Shown one piece after another: positions 23,846-32,668 of a stretch of DNA of 64,000 nucleotides (positions are counted from its first letter, which is position 1; every line of letters starts with the position of its first letter). The translations under genes were made by a program, and so were the position numbers. The notes below the pieces were generated by a model. It was not told where the DNA came from. It worked only from the letters and a program-made list of their open reading frames with translations, and searched no databases. The DNA is from Bacilli bacterium. Its GTDB lineage: Bacteria > Bacillota_I > Bacilli_A > ML615J-28 > CAG-698. The stretch lies in contig JAGCUR010000016.1 of the NCBI GenBank assembly GCA_017962745.1, positions 105,016 through 169,015 of the forward strand, written 5' to 3'.

Positions 23846-26149
23846 TTATGCAGCTGGATGTGCAGCATCATATTCAGCTTTGAATGCTAATAAGCCTAAA
23901 CACCAATTGTTAGGATCTGCGAAGTCTACTGGTGGATAATCGCTACCTTCACCTGGATCTTCGTTTGTATGTCTTAGTAAGTTAACTAATTGTACAACTA
24001 AGCAACGGTTGAAGTACTTATTAGCGGCGCTTCCCTTAGTTTCAACTTTAGCTCCTTCTGGTACAGTGATTCCGAATAAGCTCATAGCTGTGAATTCATA
24101 TTTATGAGACTTGCCATCTTCTTTCATTAATTTAGCGATGTATTCGAAAATGTAAGCATGTTTAGCAATAACATCTTCATGACCAACCATAACACCAGTC
24201 TTAACTAGGTTATCACCATCAGCAATTACACCCATAAAGAATTTTTCAGTTAAAGTTAAATCATTGTCACCTGATCTGAATGCATCATATAAGCCTTGAG
24301 CAGTGTAAGATTTACCTAATGCTTCGTTAACATCTGCTAAGAATGCAGCAAATAATGCTTCTGCTTCTGCAGCTTTAGCAGCATCTAAATATAAAGCAAC
24401 ATATGTTTTACCATCTTCCATTGCTTCAGGAGCTACTAGAACTTTTTCAGCATCATCTTTTAGATACCAACCAACAAGTGGCATGCCATCTTTAGTTAAT
24501 GAAGGTAGACCATAAGCTACGATTACGTCTTCTTTAGTATTAGGAAGAGTTAGTCCGGCAAATACTTCAGCTGGAACTGCAGCAACTAATTTAGTATATG
24601 CGCTTGCACTTGTGAAGTCAGCTGGAACGTTTCCACTTGATCCACCGCCATGTAAGTTAGTTTTAACGCCATTGAAGAAGTTAGAAATACTGTTAGTAAC
24701 AGTTCTATCCGCATATTCTAATGAGCTTGTAACTACATTACTATCATTTGCACTATGTAAACCAAATGCAACGATTGCAGTGTTACCATATTTCTTATCA
24801 CCCATAACTTGAGCGATGTATTCAATGAACCAAGTCCATTTAGTTAAGAATTCTGGATGATCTTTACAGAATCCACTAGTAACATATGGATCAACTGCTG
24901 TAACTGCCATAAATTTATCAGCAAATTTAGTATAGAAGTTTTCAGCAGTAACATCTTCGAATCCTTCAACTGCGTTGATGTCAGCTAAGAATGCAGCTTG
25001 AACAGCAGCTTTTAATGATTCTGTTGAGAATCCACCATCGAATTCTAGGTTAACAGCTGTCTTTTTCTTTAAGTTCAAGTAAACAACGATTGAATGGTTA
25101 GATTCTACTCCTGTAACTTCTTCGCCATCTTCATCTACCCAGCCATCAAAGAAGTATTTTTCAGGATCAAATGTAGCAGCAACTGCAGCATCTTCATCAT
25201 CTAATAATTCATATTGAGAATAAGCTACTCTTGATACATGTTCTTCTTTAATTTCTTGGATACCTTCTAAGTATGCTTCCATTAAGCCATCTAAACCTTT
25301 GTCGCCAGTAAAGTCTGGAGCAACGTTGTAGCTTGAGTTAGCACCTGAAAGGTGATCATCTGTTCTATTTAAGAAGTTATTAACACTGTTAAGTAATAAT
25401 TCATCACTATACTTAGTTCCATTTCCGCTTGAGTCAAGTTTTGGAGTACCATAAGCAAGACCATAAGCGATTAAGCAAGTATGAGCATATTCATATGTTC
25501 CCATATCAGCAGGAATATGTGTAGGAATTAATGAATCAACATAAGCAATGAACCAACCCCATTTTGCTAAGAATTCAGCATCACAAATTTGCTTTTCAGC
25601 TGGAGTAAGTTTTGCATCATGTGAGAAGTCCATGAAATGAGCTTTTACATCCCAGAAATCTTCTAATGTTAAATCTTCAGCACCTTCAACGCCAGAGTTA
25701 GCAACATATTTTGCCTTTGCATCTGCAAAGAATGCATCTCTAATTTCTTCAAATGAAGAATATAGAACAGGTTCTCTGTAAGATACTGTAATATAATCTA
25801 AATAATAGTATAGAAGTTCTGCATCTTCTTCGCCTGCAAGACGCCAGTAAACACCACCATCTTCTGCGAATAATTCGATTTCTTTTGCAGGTTCGCCAGC
25901 AGGACCTTGTTCACCTTGAGGGCCTTGAAGACCATTAAGACCAGGTTCGCCATCTTCACCATGTAAAGATTCAAGCCAAGCTTCTTCAGTACCATTGAAA
26001 CCATTTTCTACAGCGATTTCATAAGCACTCTTTCCATTAGCACCTTTAGCACCAGCAGGGCCTTGAGGTCCTTCTACAGGTTGACCGCAACCTACAAGTG
26101 CAAATAAGCTAAATAAGAATACCACTAAAATAAAAATTTTCTTTTTCAT
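23846..26149 (-). CDS. Large lipoprotein with collagen-like segments and three internal repeats
   Basis: A 767-residue lipoprotein. The signal is followed by lipobox LVGC with Cys21. Next come two collagen-like Gly-x-y runs, GPQGPAGAKGANG and GEDGEPGLNGLQGPQGEQG, joined by SAYEIAVENGFNGTEEAWL, a link common in Firmicute surface proteins. The rest holds three diverged repeats of about 150-170 residues, starting near 130, 385 and 605. Each has a W/F-x-F-I-x-Y core (WGWFIAYV, WTWFIEYI, HAYIFEYIAKLM), an A-x-x-x-F/Y-G-L segment and an asparagine-rich helix (NSVNNFLNR, NSISNFFNG, KYFNRCLV). Short InlB-like pieces (FFDGWVDEDGEEV, LVGWYLKDD) separate them. Function unknown; probably surface-exposed. 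AGGAGG precedes the start. Confidence 0.75.
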   Translation of the reverse strand: MKKKIFILVVFLFSLFALVGCGQPVEGPQGPAGAKGANGKSAYEIAVENGFNGTEEAWLESLHGEDGEPGLNGLQGPQGEQGPAGEPAKEIELFAEDGGVYWRLAGEEDAELLYYYLDYITVSYREPVLYSSFEEIRDAFFADAKAKYVANSGVEGAEDLTLEDFWDVKAHFMDFSHDAKLTPAEKQICDAEFLAKWGWFIAYVDSLIPTHIPADMGTYEYAHTCLIAYGLAYGTPKLDSSGNGTKYSDELLLNSVNNFLNRTDDHLSGANSSYNVAPDFTGDKGLDGLMEAYLEGIQEIKEEHVSRVAYSQYELLDDEDAAVAATFDPEKYFFDGWVDEDGEEVTGVESNHSIVVYLNLKKKTAVNLEFDGGFSTESLKAAVQAAFLADINAVEGFEDVTAENFYTKFADKFMAVTAVDPYVTSGFCKDHPEFLTKWTWFIEYIAQVMGDKKYGNTAIVAFGLHSANDSNVVTSSLEYADRTVTNSISNFFNGVKTNLHGGGSSGNVPADFTSASAYTKLVAAVPAEVFAGLTLPNTKEDVIVAYGLPSLTKDGMPLVGWYLKDDAEKVLVAPEAMEDGKTYVALYLDAAKAAEAEALFAAFLADVNEALGKSYTAQGLYDAFRSGDNDLTLTEKFFMGVIADGDNLVKTGVMVGHEDVIAKHAYIFEYIAKLMKEDGKSHKYEFTAMSLFGITVPEGAKVETKGSAANKYFNRCLVVQLVNLLRHTNEDPGEGSDYPPVDFADPNNWCLGLLAFKAEYDAAHPAA

Positions 26150-26215
26150 AAATCCTCCTTGAAAAATTTGTTTAGTGTATAAATAAAGACCTATAAAAAT
26201 CCTTTATTCTCTACC

Positions 26216-26253
26216 ATTTTACCTTAAAAAAAAAATAGTGTCAAGCGTTTTCA
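26216..26253 (-). promoter_or_regulatory. Promoter of the collagen-like lipoprotein with cre-like site
   Basis: Minus-strand TTGACA (26239-26244), 17 nt, TAAAAT (26216-26221). TGAAAACGCTTGACA over the -35 matches 12 of 14 positions of the CcpA cre consensus, so catabolite control is possible but unproven. Confidence 0.6.
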
Positions 26254-26360
26254 AAGTATTAATTTTCATTTTTTATAAACTTTTTTTAAGTATAAAGATA
26301 TGTTTTTTACCCTATAACATTTACTTATAAAAATGCCTTTTAATTTGCTTTTTAAAAATC

Positions 26361-26386
26361 AAAAAATGGCAATATAATTGCCATTT
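26361..26386 (-). terminator. Terminator of the DUF697 gene
   Basis: AAATGGCAAT/ATTGCCATTT hairpin overlapping the stop codon, then TTTTTT on the minus strand. Confidence 0.85.
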
Positions 26387-27389
26387 ATGCTTCTTTTTTC
26401 TTTAGTTTCTTTGATTCTTTGATGATATCTTCTTTCACATCTTCCATCATTTCTTTTTCATCAATATCATCTAGTTCTATTTTATCGAGTAGATCTTGCA
26501 TATGATATTCTTTATTTAGATAAGATAAGGTTTGATGGCCGATTATTACAGTTAAACCACCATTAATTACCCCTTGGCTAGCAGAACTTATCACAGTTGA
26601 TACTACACTTCCTAAAGCAGGAATACCAGTTAACGCTCCACCGATCTTTTGGACTATGCCAGTGGCCAAGTTATTAGCTACGCTTTCTAGGCCATATGCC
26701 ATTAAGGCATTCTTTAGTACCATCATATAGATACGCATAAGACGCGTATCGCTTGGTCTAAAGCCATATAAGAATACTAATCTTTTGATTAGATTTAATT
26801 CATATATTGCCATAAACATCGTATCTAAATTTTCTGATTGGGAAATAGCTGTTACCATTCCGACTTGAATAGCATGTTCACGGATAATTGATTTAGCCGT
26901 TTTCTTAACATCAGTATCAAATATTTCAGTTAATACTTTTTTAGTTTCTTCTTCGTTATTAGTCTGGCGAGCAATAGCAAGTTTGCCAACTAATTCAGAA
27001 TTATACCAACCAACGCCATCAGTTGATTCACTAAATTCAATAAATTTATCGGCAATCTCTGCTCTTAGTTTCTTATTATGTCTTTTAGCACTTGAGGCAT
27101 TATATTTATTAACATTAGTTTCAAATGCTTTAGTATTTCTAATCTTAACGATTGGAATAATATAAAAGCATATAAATACGATTACAGCTGCCCCAATCCC
27201 GGCATAACCAGCAATTTTATGAATTTCAAATAGCCTCATCACCACAAAGAATAATATAGCAGCTAGTCCTACCCCAATTAATGCTTCAAGTAAGATTAAT
27301 ACTGATTTAACCGCTTTTGTATTTTCTCTATGCGAATATTTTTGTTCATATTCTTCTAAAGTAAGTTTCTTTTGAATATCGTTTTTCAT
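26385..27389 (-). CDS. DUF697 (YcjF-like) membrane protein
   Basis: A 334-residue protein. Two hydrophobic segments lie at about residues 30-52 and 60-80. A cytosolic helical part follows with a C-terminal DUF697-like region (ELNLIKRLVFLYGFRPSDTR, MVLKNALMAYGLESVANN, IPALGSVVSTVISSASQG). The C-terminal tail is charged (KKLKKKEA). DUF697 proteins are of unknown function, often envelope-associated and sometimes linked to GTPases; no GTPase is nearby. It follows the DUF4956 gene but is separated by a hairpin, so it may be transcribed alone. Confidence 0.6.
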   Translation of the reverse strand: MKNDIQKKLTLEEYEQKYSHRENTKAVKSVLILLEALIGVGLAAILFFVVMRLFEIHKIAGYAGIGAAVIVFICFYIIPIVKIRNTKAFETNVNKYNASSAKRHNKKLRAEIADKFIEFSESTDGVGWYNSELVGKLAIARQTNNEEETKKVLTEIFDTDVKKTAKSIIREHAIQVGMVTAISQSENLDTMFMAIYELNLIKRLVFLYGFRPSDTRLMRIYMMVLKNALMAYGLESVANNLATGIVQKIGGALTGIPALGSVVSTVISSASQGVINGGLTVIIGHQTLSYLNKEYHMQDLLDKIELDDIDEKEMMEDVKEDIIKESKKLKKKEA

Positions 27390-27443
27390 TTTTATACCTC
27401 TTCTTGTATAGATTATACCTTAATTAGCTAATACTGTAAATAA

Positions 27444-27465
27444 AGCGCTAGAAATCTAGCGCTTT
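27444..27465 (-). terminator. Hairpin after the VTC/DUF4956 operon
   Basis: Perfect AAGCGCTAGA/TCTAGCGCTT with a tiny loop and a weak T-tract (TTTATTT). Probable terminator. Confidence 0.65.
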
Positions 27466-27472
27466 TATAACT

Positions 27473-28150
27473 CTATAATACATTAGTTTTTTCTTCACAA
27501 GGAAGAATTTGAATTTCTAAATTACCATTTAGTGCTCTAATCTCATCAATAAAGGCTTTTTCCTCATTTTTATCCTTCATGATAATCTTAAAAGATAATC
27601 TAAACATTGATCCTAATCCTGTCGTTTTGACGCCAGCTGGAGTTGCTTGCTTAGTATAACGTTTAAAAATATCGTTAAATACATCCACATAATCAAGTGA
27701 CTCTGGAATCGTAATTCTTAAGATTTCTTCTACCTCTTTATTTTTATGATCAAAGATAGGTAGCATTGTTAATAAATCATAAATTAGACCTACGCCTACT
27801 AAAATTATTGCTCCATATGCTAAATAGCCCATGCCAAAGGCAACACCAGCTGCCATTGTAATAAAGATTGAAGCAATCTCATCAGCACTACCAGGAGCAC
27901 TACGGAATCTAATAAGGGCAAAAGCACCACCGATTGCTACGGCAACACCAATGTTGCCATTGACAAAAGTAATCATTGCTCCCACTACAAATGGTAATAT
28001 GGCATTAACTATAAAAAACCTTCTTGTTGACTTTACTCTAAACGATAAAATAAAGGCAAATAATAGCCCACTTACTAGAGCAACTGCTGCCATAATAAAG
28101 AATTGGCTGACACTATTTAAATTAGCATTATTGAAAATTGAATCAAACAT
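27473..28150 (-). CDS. DUF4956 membrane protein
   Basis: A 225-residue protein. Four hydrophobic segments lie in the first 130 residues, with the family core GGAFALIRFRSAPGSADEIA between the third and fourth. A soluble C-terminal part follows (LSFKIIMKDKNEEKAFIDEI). DUF4956 genes regularly pair with VTC-domain polyphosphate-polymerase-like genes, often in CotH-kinase clusters; here the start overlaps the VTC gene by 8 nt. The role is unknown. It may form a membrane partner or channel for the VTC protein. Confidence 0.85.
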   Translation of the reverse strand: MFDSIFNNANLNSVSQFFIMAAVALVSGLLFAFILSFRVKSTRRFFIVNAILPFVVGAMITFVNGNIGVAVAIGGAFALIRFRSAPGSADEIASIFITMAAGVAFGMGYLAYGAIILVGVGLIYDLLTMLPIFDHKNKEVEEILRITIPESLDYVDVFNDIFKRYTKQATPAGVKTTGLGSMFRLSFKIIMKDKNEEKAFIDEIRALNGNLEIQILPCEEKTNVL

Positions 28151-28865
28151 AATACATACCTCTCTCTTCTTTTGTCATTTTATGCACGCTTTCGTATGCT
28201 TTTCCATATTTAGAAAAACTATTGTTATATATTTTATATTTATCAAGGATATGGCTAAGCCATAGTGGTACTGAATCTTGTACTTTTACTTCTAAGATGG
28301 CTTCACCATCTTTAAGTAGTGAAGTACCTTCCATCGAGTAATCTAGGGTTAAATTATCAATTCGATACCTCGGATTATAATCAATTGTTAATCTTAAGTC
28401 TCCTTCTTCTTCAAAGTACGCTACACGATCATAAATTATTAAGCAAGAAGGCACTAACTTTCCATAATAGTTTCTAAAATATGTTATCTCTTTCGCAATT
28501 TGACCATCAGCTACATGATCTAATTTATAATCAAAGAAATCATTAACATCTTCAACTTTCGTTTCAACTCTTCTTTTATAAACAATGCCATATGCTTTTC
28601 TTTTTAATTCTAAAAAAACTGGTTTGTCGCCTGTAGCTAACCCGTATGATCTAAGTCTTATCTTTTCCCTAAATTTTGGTTTTTCTAAGGACTTCCTAAT
28701 TAATCTAGAATCAGCAGTATCATAATAAAGCGATGCAATACTAGTTTTACCATATTTATCAACCTTCATATGACCATCTAATGCTTGAATCAAATTATCA
28801 ATTTGTTCTTTTGTTACCACATACTTTAATTCGTATCTGTCCATTACAAAGATTGCATCACTCAT
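28143..28865 (-). CDS. VTC-domain protein (polyphosphate-polymerase-like)
   Basis: A 240-residue protein with the CYTH-like VTC tunnel fold: MDRYELKYVV at the start, SLYYDTADSRLI, FREKIRLRSYG, VFLELKRKAYGIVYKRRV and a late EAILEVKVQ. These are the basic and acidic residues that in yeast Vtc4 bind the growing polyphosphate and metal. It lacks the SPX and membrane parts of the eukaryotic protein; the DUF4956 partner may supply the membrane part. It is cotranscribed with its neighbours on both sides. The substrate is inferred from the family only. Confidence 0.82.
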   Translation of the reverse strand: MSDAIFVMDRYELKYVVTKEQIDNLIQALDGHMKVDKYGKTSIASLYYDTADSRLIRKSLEKPKFREKIRLRSYGLATGDKPVFLELKRKAYGIVYKRRVETKVEDVNDFFDYKLDHVADGQIAKEITYFRNYYGKLVPSCLIIYDRVAYFEEEGDLRLTIDYNPRYRIDNLTLDYSMEGTSLLKDGEAILEVKVQDSVPLWLSHILDKYKIYNNSFSKYGKAYESVHKMTKEERGMYYV

Positions 28866-28890
28866 AATTACTCCTTTCTAGATTAAATCC

Positions 28891-30615
28891 TTAATTAATT
28901 GTAGCAGTACCGCTACCATATACAGTACATGCTCCTTTATATGTATAAGTATTCGTATAAGTTATTGTACTTGAACCAATTGTGACTGTATGGGTACCCA
29001 TTGACAATCCATTTGAGGAAGATGTTTTAGTAACTCCACTAACGCTTATTTTTTTTGGTGGATAACCGATAACAATTAAGATGCCACCAGTCATTTTCAT
29101 CGTCTTTTCCGCGTCAAGTGGAGCTGCCATTTCACTATTAGGCCCTCTAGTAATAATTATACCACCACTAATAGTAACTGTACCATTAGAATCAATTCCA
29201 TCGGTATCTCCATTTGGGGAAACCGTAACATCAACTACACCGCCATTAAAATTAATGGCGCTTGATGCGTTAATTCCATCATCATCGCTAACTATAATCG
29301 TTTTTCCACCATTTATATTAACGATTTTGCCTTCTAAACCTTCGTGCGATTCGGCGATGTTTACTTCACAACCACTTATGCTAAGCGTTCCGTCCGCATG
29401 GATACCATCATCACTAGCTTTAATGCTAATAATTCCACCGCTAATATTAATATTTGCATTAGCAGTTAGGCCTGTATCTAGTTTATTACTGTTAGTGTGA
29501 ATTGCATCATCATATGTATAAATGAATATTTCGCCAGCGGTGATATTAATTACTTCATTTGCTTTAATACCTTTAGCGGAATCATCAGCTTTTTCGGCTG
29601 AGCTGCCGCCACCAAAACCGCCGCCGCCAAAACCACCGCCAGGTCCTCCTGGACCTCCACCGGGTCCACCAATTTCAGTTGTTGATAGTTTTGTTAGGGT
29701 ACTAGAGGAATCAGTGCTACTAATTAAAGTATATGAAGAATATTTATTTGTATAAATATCAATTACAGGCGTATAGATATTTCCATCAGAATCAGTACTT
29801 GTACCTATTTCTACCGCATAAGCAGCATCAATTGCATCACCATATGAATTTATCGTAATGGTTCCACCATTAATATAAATATAACCATGTTGAACTGAAG
29901 AACCTAAATCGGAATTAGAAGTTTTAATTCCGTTGTTTCCACACACAATTCCAACTATAGGGTTTTCTTCAATCACTACTTTATCATTTCCTTTAATTCC
30001 ATTGTTCATTGCTTTAATAAGCATTGTACAATTCTTAACCGTCACATTATCTTTTCCATGAATTCCACTATTATATAAACTGATAATCGAAATTGTTCCT
30101 TTACCATTTATCTTTAAATTGCCATTAGCTACATATATAGCCGCCGTACCGACTTCATCATCTGTTGTAGCAGAATAATCAGTAGTTCTATTATCATATA
30201 TATAATTAGTAGTATCTTTCTTTACTTTAATAGTTATCTTTTCGCAATCTCTTACTATGATTGGCGATACACTACTATTACTAATAGATACTTCATCTAA
30301 TTCAATTTCTACTTCTGCTCCACTAGCATTTACAACAATTTGTCCTTCTTCTAGTTTACCACTAGCGATGTATGATCCACCTTCGGTAATGGTATATACT
30401 TTATTAGTTGGTAAAATGTTTGTTCCTTGTTCATTAATTATCGTAAAAGTAGATGAAACTTCATCTTCTTCAATTTCAATATCTTCGGTTTTTCCACTAA
30501 TGTCAGTAATTGTATTAATATTAGTTGATCCACTACCATTATTTGATGCTTCTCTACATCCAACAATCACAAATGCCATCATTATTAATAAAGTTATCAT
30601 TATCTTCTTTTTCAT
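28891..30615 (-). CDS. DUF4353-type carbohydrate-binding-domain lipoprotein (beta-helix)
   Basis: The start at 30615 is chosen over an upstream GTG at 30624 because GAGGTGG precedes the ATG; this gives 574 residues. The signal peptide ends in VIVGC (lipobox). The body is a repetitive beta-solenoid: NGNLKINGKGTISI, KGNDKVVIEEN, GDAIDAAYAVEIG, DGIHADGTLSISG, HEGLEGKIVNINGG, DDGINASSAINFNGG. A Gly/Pro-rich insert (GGPGGGPGGPGGG) lies near residue 310. This matches the DUF4353/carbohydrate-binding-domain proteins found with CotH kinases and VTC genes. Its ligand is unknown. It is first in a three-gene operon with VTC (25-nt gap) and DUF4956. Confidence 0.82.
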   Translation of the reverse strand: MKKKIMITLLIMMAFVIVGCREASNNGSGSTNINTITDISGKTEDIEIEEDEVSSTFTIINEQGTNILPTNKVYTITEGGSYIASGKLEEGQIVVNASGAEVEIELDEVSISNSSVSPIIVRDCEKITIKVKKDTTNYIYDNRTTDYSATTDDEVGTAAIYVANGNLKINGKGTISIISLYNSGIHGKDNVTVKNCTMLIKAMNNGIKGNDKVVIEENPIVGIVCGNNGIKTSNSDLGSSVQHGYIYINGGTITINSYGDAIDAAYAVEIGTSTDSDGNIYTPVIDIYTNKYSSYTLISSTDSSSTLTKLSTTEIGGPGGGPGGPGGGFGGGGFGGGSSAEKADDSAKGIKANEVINITAGEIFIYTYDDAIHTNSNKLDTGLTANANINISGGIISIKASDDGIHADGTLSISGCEVNIAESHEGLEGKIVNINGGKTIIVSDDDGINASSAINFNGGVVDVTVSPNGDTDGIDSNGTVTISGGIIITRGPNSEMAAPLDAEKTMKMTGGILIVIGYPPKKISVSGVTKTSSSNGLSMGTHTVTIGSSTITYTNTYTYKGACTVYGSGTATIN

Positions 30616-30766
30616 GGTTTCCACCTCACTTTTATTATTCTATACCTTCATTATACGGGTAAAACTAAATTGCAACTTAAATATTTAATAACTTAAGTTT
30701 CGTTTAAGATGATGCCAAATTGTTAGTTTTTTTTAAGATAACATCTAATTTTACATTGTATTTAAA

Positions 30767-30803
30767 AAGAACTATTACTAGTTATAAGTAATAGTTCTTT
30801 TTT
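30767..30803. terminator. Bidirectional terminator
   Basis: AAGAACTATTACT/AGTAATAGTTCTT (13 bp), flanked by T-runs on both strands. It separates the DUF4353 operon from the remnant region. Confidence 0.8.
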
Positions 30804-30863
30804 ACCTATTTTTATTCAATAGTCAATATTTCGTCAAATCCTGTAAGTTCAAATACTTCCATT

Positions 30864-31073
30864 TTATTGTTTTATGATAAATGGGAACATATAAGGTGGA
30901 ACCTTATATCCACTAGCATCATAACTATACTGTTTTGGATGAACAATAAATGATTCCGCAATTCTTTTTCCAAATCTATCTTTAAATAAGCTATATGAAA
31001 TATTTGTGTAGTTTTTTGATGACTTCACTTCTACTGGAAAAACTTTTATATTCGTTTTACAATCTTTATACTC
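30864..31073 (-). pseudogene. C-terminal remnant of a DUF4143-type AAA ATPase
   Basis: The frame, preceded by a TAG, encodes EYKDCKTNIKVFPVEVKSSK, then NYTNISYSLFKDRFGKRIAE and a tail ending PPYMFPFIIKQ before TAA. This is the familiar end of Firmicute ATP-binding DUF4143 proteins: FPIEVKSGKNYTTTSL...F..KF....SYVIHP. The ATPase part is absent and there is no start. It is a dead fragment of about 70 codons. Confidence 0.8.
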
Positions 31074-31078
31074 CTAAT

Positions 31079-31159
31079 TGCATAATGCGCAATATATTTT
31101 TTTATCATTTTGTGCATAATACGCAATATATTTTTTTGATATAATGTATATATTGCGCA
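31079..31159. repeat. Direct and inverted GCGCAATATAT repeats with a -10 box
   Basis: A 25-bp unit (TGCATAATGCGCAATATATT and five more T) occurs at 31079-31103 and, with one change, at 31113-31137. The inverted core ATATATTGCGCA occurs at 31148-31159. A plus-strand TATAAT (31140-31145) lies between. It looks like a multi-site operator left from the promoter of the deleted DUF4143 gene or another lost gene. Confidence 0.5.
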
Positions 31160-31287
31160 AAGTTACCTTTTATATATCAGCAATATAAAAAAAGGATTTT
31201 GATTATCAGCAAAACCCCTTTCTATTTCGTTTTATTTATTAGTTATATTTAGTGTTCCCAGCCTGGTTCGTTAAAAGGCAGACACAC
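31160..31287. other. Gene-free remainder of the remnant region
   Basis: Nothing beyond AT-rich sequence was recognised between the operator-like repeats and the dispersed repeat. Confidence 0.4.
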
Positions 31288-31324
31288 TCAACATGACTTC
31301 AAATGTATTCGGAAACAAATCGAC
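31288..31324. repeat. Dispersed intergenic repeat, copy B
   Basis: TCAACATGACTTCAAATGTA and TTCGGAAACAAATC, nearly identical to copy C (31845-31881). A CGTTAAAA motif precedes both. It lies directly at the 3' end of the lipoprotein gene at 31330. Confidence 0.7.
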
Positions 31325-31329
31325 TTTTA

Positions 31330-31764
31330 TTAATACCCTTTAATATAAACAGTAAGTGTTTTATCACTCTCATTTATAATTAACCATACTGCTTTATCTA
31401 CCACATAATATGTATAATTTTTTGTAAAATCTAAAATATATTTTTTATCAATTTCTGATTTACTTTGATTATAAATATTATAAAATGATTCTAGTTCGCT
31501 AATTAAATCTTCATCTTTTTGTTTGAAATCAAACATAGAATTTAATTTTTCAATAGAACTATCGGTATAACTAAATACTGCATATTGATCTGCTCTTCCT
31601 GTAAATGTTGGCGAATAATAATTATATTCTTCTTTCATATCAGTCGGAAGGTTTACATTCCAATTCTTCTTTATGCGCTTTATTACATCAACTTTACTAT
31701 CTTTACTGCATCCAATAAGAAGTGTTATAAAAACTATAATTAAACATAATAATACCTTTTTCAT
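31330..31764 (-). CDS. Small lipoprotein of unknown function
   Basis: A 144-residue protein. A signal (KVLLCLIIVFITL) ends in lipobox LIGC. The mature part is small and polar, with an alternating beta-strand-like pattern (YAVFSYTDSSIEKL, YYVVDKAVWLIIN, LTVYIKGY) and no recognised domain. The ribosome site is AAGGAGAATTTG before the ATG. It is followed by repeat copy B. It may be related in origin to the larger lipoprotein upstream (31913), which has the same kind of 3' flank. Confidence 0.6.
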   Translation of the reverse strand: MKKVLLCLIIVFITLLIGCSKDSKVDVIKRIKKNWNVNLPTDMKEEYNYYSPTFTGRADQYAVFSYTDSSIEKLNSMFDFKQKDEDLISELESFYNIYNQSKSEIDKKYILDFTKNYTYYVVDKAVWLIINESDKTLTVYIKGY

Positions 31765-31844
31765 TTGTCAAATTCTCCTTTGTAATAAAGCAATTATTAA
31801 TAGTAAAAAGTGTCTATGATTTTAAACTAAGGGTCGTTAAAACT

Positions 31845-31881
31845 TCAACGTGACTTCAAATGTATTCGGAAACAAATCAAC
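31845..31881. repeat. Dispersed intergenic repeat, copy C
   Basis: TCAACGTGACTTCAAATGTA then TTCGGAAACAAATC, matching copy B except for an A/G change and the end. It lies at the 3' end of the lipoprotein gene at 31913. Confidence 0.7.
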
Positions 31882-31912
31882 AAATGTTATCTATTTTTAA
31901 TTCATACTTGAA

Positions 31913-32614
31913 TTATTTCTTTTCTAAGTACTTTTTAAACTCATTTATTTTATCATCATAGTCTGTGTCACCATCGCCCCAATTTGCTTTAACGTCATAG
32001 AATAGATAATCTGCCTTTTTCTTTTTCATGTTGTCCTGGTAATGTATCGGCAACAAATCATCATTAATTGATAATTCATGATGATTATGTGCAGGATTCT
32101 TAATATAGATATATGAAATTACGTAATTATCATAATCAATTAAAGCATAAGAGTATTCAGTGTGCATTTGACCAAAAGATACATATCTGACATTATATGT
32201 TTCAATAAATGCATCATTTTTAAATAGTACATGATTTTCATCAAACAACAAATTAACATTATCGTCTTCTAACGATGAACTTAGTCTATTAATTTCATCA
32301 GCAAACTCATTTTCATTATACTTGGCAATTAATACTAATTCCCAAAAAGTACCTCTAAAATCAGGCGGAAAATAAGCAATATAATGATAATCAACTACTT
32401 CACTAACATTTTCAATGCTTTTTGGGAAAACATGCGTAATAGGCGTTCCTCCATCGTATAGTTTCTCTTCATACACTAAATACGAACTTGTATCATTTGA
32501 AGATATTCTTTCAATCTTGGCACAGCCAGCCAATATTATTTGAATTACAAATATTAGTATAATGCCTATTAAAAGATTAACTCGCATTTTTTTCTTAATT
32601 GCTTCAATTGCCAT
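31913..32614 (-). CDS. Lipoprotein of unknown function
   Basis: The ATG at 32614 is preferred over an upstream TTG (32629) because GGGGAGTG precedes it; this gives 233 residues. A basic N-terminus (AIEAIKKKMR) leads into a hydrophobic stretch and lipobox LAGC. The mature part has aromatic-rich segments (VDYHYIAYFPPDFRGTFWEL, YVSFGQMHTEYSYALIDYD). No domain was recognised. Surface location is inferred from the lipobox. Confidence 0.6.
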   Translation of the reverse strand: MAIEAIKKKMRVNLLIGIILIFVIQIILAGCAKIERISSNDTSSYLVYEEKLYDGGTPITHVFPKSIENVSEVVDYHYIAYFPPDFRGTFWELVLIAKYNENEFADEINRLSSSLEDDNVNLLFDENHVLFKNDAFIETYNVRYVSFGQMHTEYSYALIDYDNYVISYIYIKNPAHNHHELSINDDLLPIHYQDNMKKKKADYLFYDVKANWGDGDTDYDDKINEFKKYLEKK

Positions 32615-32668
32615 ATTTTCACTCCCCAATAGTAAAACGATTACTAATGCAACTTTTATACAAATCGA

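Noticed and set aside
29522..29755. Proline-rich plus-strand ORF within the DUF4353 gene
   Set aside because: It is the reverse complement of the Gly-rich linker of the real gene.
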